This document shows, one piece after another, positions 6,955-7,621 of a DNA stretch of 7,621 nucleotides; positions within the stretch are counted from its first letter, which is position 1; each line of letters opens with the position of its first letter. The stretch comes from Candidatus Omnitrophota bacterium. GTDB lineage: Bacteria; NPL-UPA2; BS750m-G34. The stretch lies in assembly GCA_016783345.1 (NCBI GenBank), contig JADHWT010000048.1, positions 1 through 7,621 of the forward strand, given 5' to 3'. Below the pieces are notes generated by a model. That model searched no databases. It saw nothing but the letters and a program-made list of their open reading frames with translations, and was not told the origin of the DNA. A program made the translations under genes and the position numbers.

Positions 6955-7621
6955 ATGAATGAGAAAATTTTGATTTTAGATGATGAGCCCGGAATAAGGA
7001 AATTTTTAAAGCTGGCTTTAAGTAAAAACGGATACGAGGTCATGGCTATGGCTTCACCTAATGAGGGGTTGAAACTTATTAAAGAAGAACGATACGATAT
7101 AGCTATTGTTGACCTCAAGATGCCGGAACTTGACGGGATTACTGCATTAAAAAAAATAAAAGAAAGCTGTCCTGATATAACTGTCATTATGATTACAGCC
7201 TTTGCCACTATTGAATCGGCTGTTGAAGCTATGAAAGAAGGCGCCTTTGATTATATTATCAAACCTTTCAAGGTTGATGAGGTAAGGCTTATTATTGAAA
7301 AGGCCTTAAGGGAAAAAAGATTGGTTCAGGAAAATAAGATTTTGAGTCGGGAGATAAAAGGACGTTATGGGCTTTCTTCTATTATCGGAGAAAGTGCCGA
7401 AATACAAAAAGTTTTTGAGATAGTAAAAAAAATAGCTAAAACGGATTCCACGGTCCTTATTTATGGAGAGACCGGGACAGGTAAGGAACTTATAGCCAGG
7501 GCCCTGCATTATACCGGTCCCAGGGCTCATAAACCATTTATGGCAATAGATTGCAGCGCTATACCGGAGACACTTTTAGAGACCGAGCTTTTTGGCCATG
7601 AGAAAGGGGCATTTACAGGCG
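6955..7621 (+). CDS. pilR: PilR, NtrC-family sigma54-dependent response regulator (N-terminal part)
   Basis: The gene is cut by the window end; 222 complete codons are visible. Residues 1-118 are a receiver domain with acidic pocket D9/D10, phospho-acceptor D53 (IVDLKMPELDG), T81 and K103. A short linker leads to the AAA+ sigma54-interaction domain, which starts near SSIIGESAEIQKVF (141-154). Walker A GETGTGKE is at 171-178. The sequence ends at GAFTG (218-222), within the sigma54-contacting GAFTGA loop of bacterial enhancer-binding proteins. Walker B, sensor II and the C-terminal helix-turn-helix lie outside. PilR activates pilA transcription in Pseudomonas and Myxococcus; the same role here is inferred from adjacency to pilS. 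The ATG at 6955 is the start because the upstream frame is closed by the pilS stop (6937-6939) and the receiver domain begins at residue 4. No clear Shine-Dalgarno is present. It could be an NtrC-type regulator of another target, but its position directly after pilS argues for PilR. Confidence 0.9.
   Translation, partial: MNEKILILDDEPGIRKFLKLALSKNGYEVMAMASPNEGLKLIKEERYDIAIVDLKMPELDGITALKKIKESCPDITVIMITAFATIESAVEAMKEGAFDYIIKPFKVDEVRLIIEKALREKRLVQENKILSREIKGRYGLSSIIGESAEIQKVFEIVKKIAKTDSTVLIYGETGTGKELIARALHYTGPRAHKPFMAIDCSAIPETLLETELFGHEKGAFTG

Noticed and set aside
6951..6956. TATAAT just before and overlapping the pilR start codon, a possible -10 box
   Set aside because: The hexamer 17 nt upstream (TTACCG, 6928-6933) is a poor -35, and transcription would begin inside the pilR coding region. 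More likely chance in an A/T-rich spacer.

Overview
The window is one continuous plus-strand type IV pilus (T4P) gene cluster. The genes are tightly packed and no gap exceeds about 30 bases. In order they are: the 3' end of pilT (retraction ATPase); a 168-residue stand-alone copy of the N-terminal regulatory module of PilB/GspE ATPases (MshEN plus T2SSE_N, no motor domain); two full-length, diverged PilB/GspE-type extension ATPases in tandem; pilC (inner-membrane platform); pilS (six-TM, PAS-containing sensor histidine kinase); and the 5' part of pilR (NtrC-family sigma54 activator), which runs off the window end inside its GAFTGA loop. No RNA genes, mobile elements, CRISPR arrays, terminators or convincing internal promoters were seen.

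The organism is a Gram-negative, pilus-bearing bacterium with balanced to slightly AT-rich DNA. The core pil gene content with linked pilS-pilR resembles the Myxococcus/Geobacter-type cluster (pilB-pilT-pilC-pilS-pilR-pilA). The short spacers, weak Shine-Dalgarno sequences and GspE-like duplications would also fit environmental lineages such as Desulfobacterota, Nitrospirota or Omnitrophota. This placement is inference with low confidence.

The genes should work together as follows. The PilB-type ATPases drive pilin polymerisation through PilC, PilT drives depolymerisation, and PilS-PilR adjusts pilin transcription through sigma54 RNA polymerase. Physical coupling supports one transcript: stop-start overlaps join the stand-alone module to ATPase 1 (ATGA, 4 nt) and ATPase 1 to ATPase 2 (8 nt). 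The other gaps are 8 nt (pilT to module), 29 nt (ATPase 2 to pilC), 18 nt (pilC to pilS) and 15 nt (pilS to pilR).

The part most worth attention is at 221-4120, where three consecutive genes each begin with the same regulatory module. In all three the module keeps the exact 24-5-24 residue geometry of the MshEN cyclic-di-GMP-binding motif pair, but each copy departs from the consensus in different places. The two ATPases likewise carry different substitutions at otherwise conserved motor motifs. This looks like a duplicated and specialised extension motor with an added motor-less regulatory subunit.
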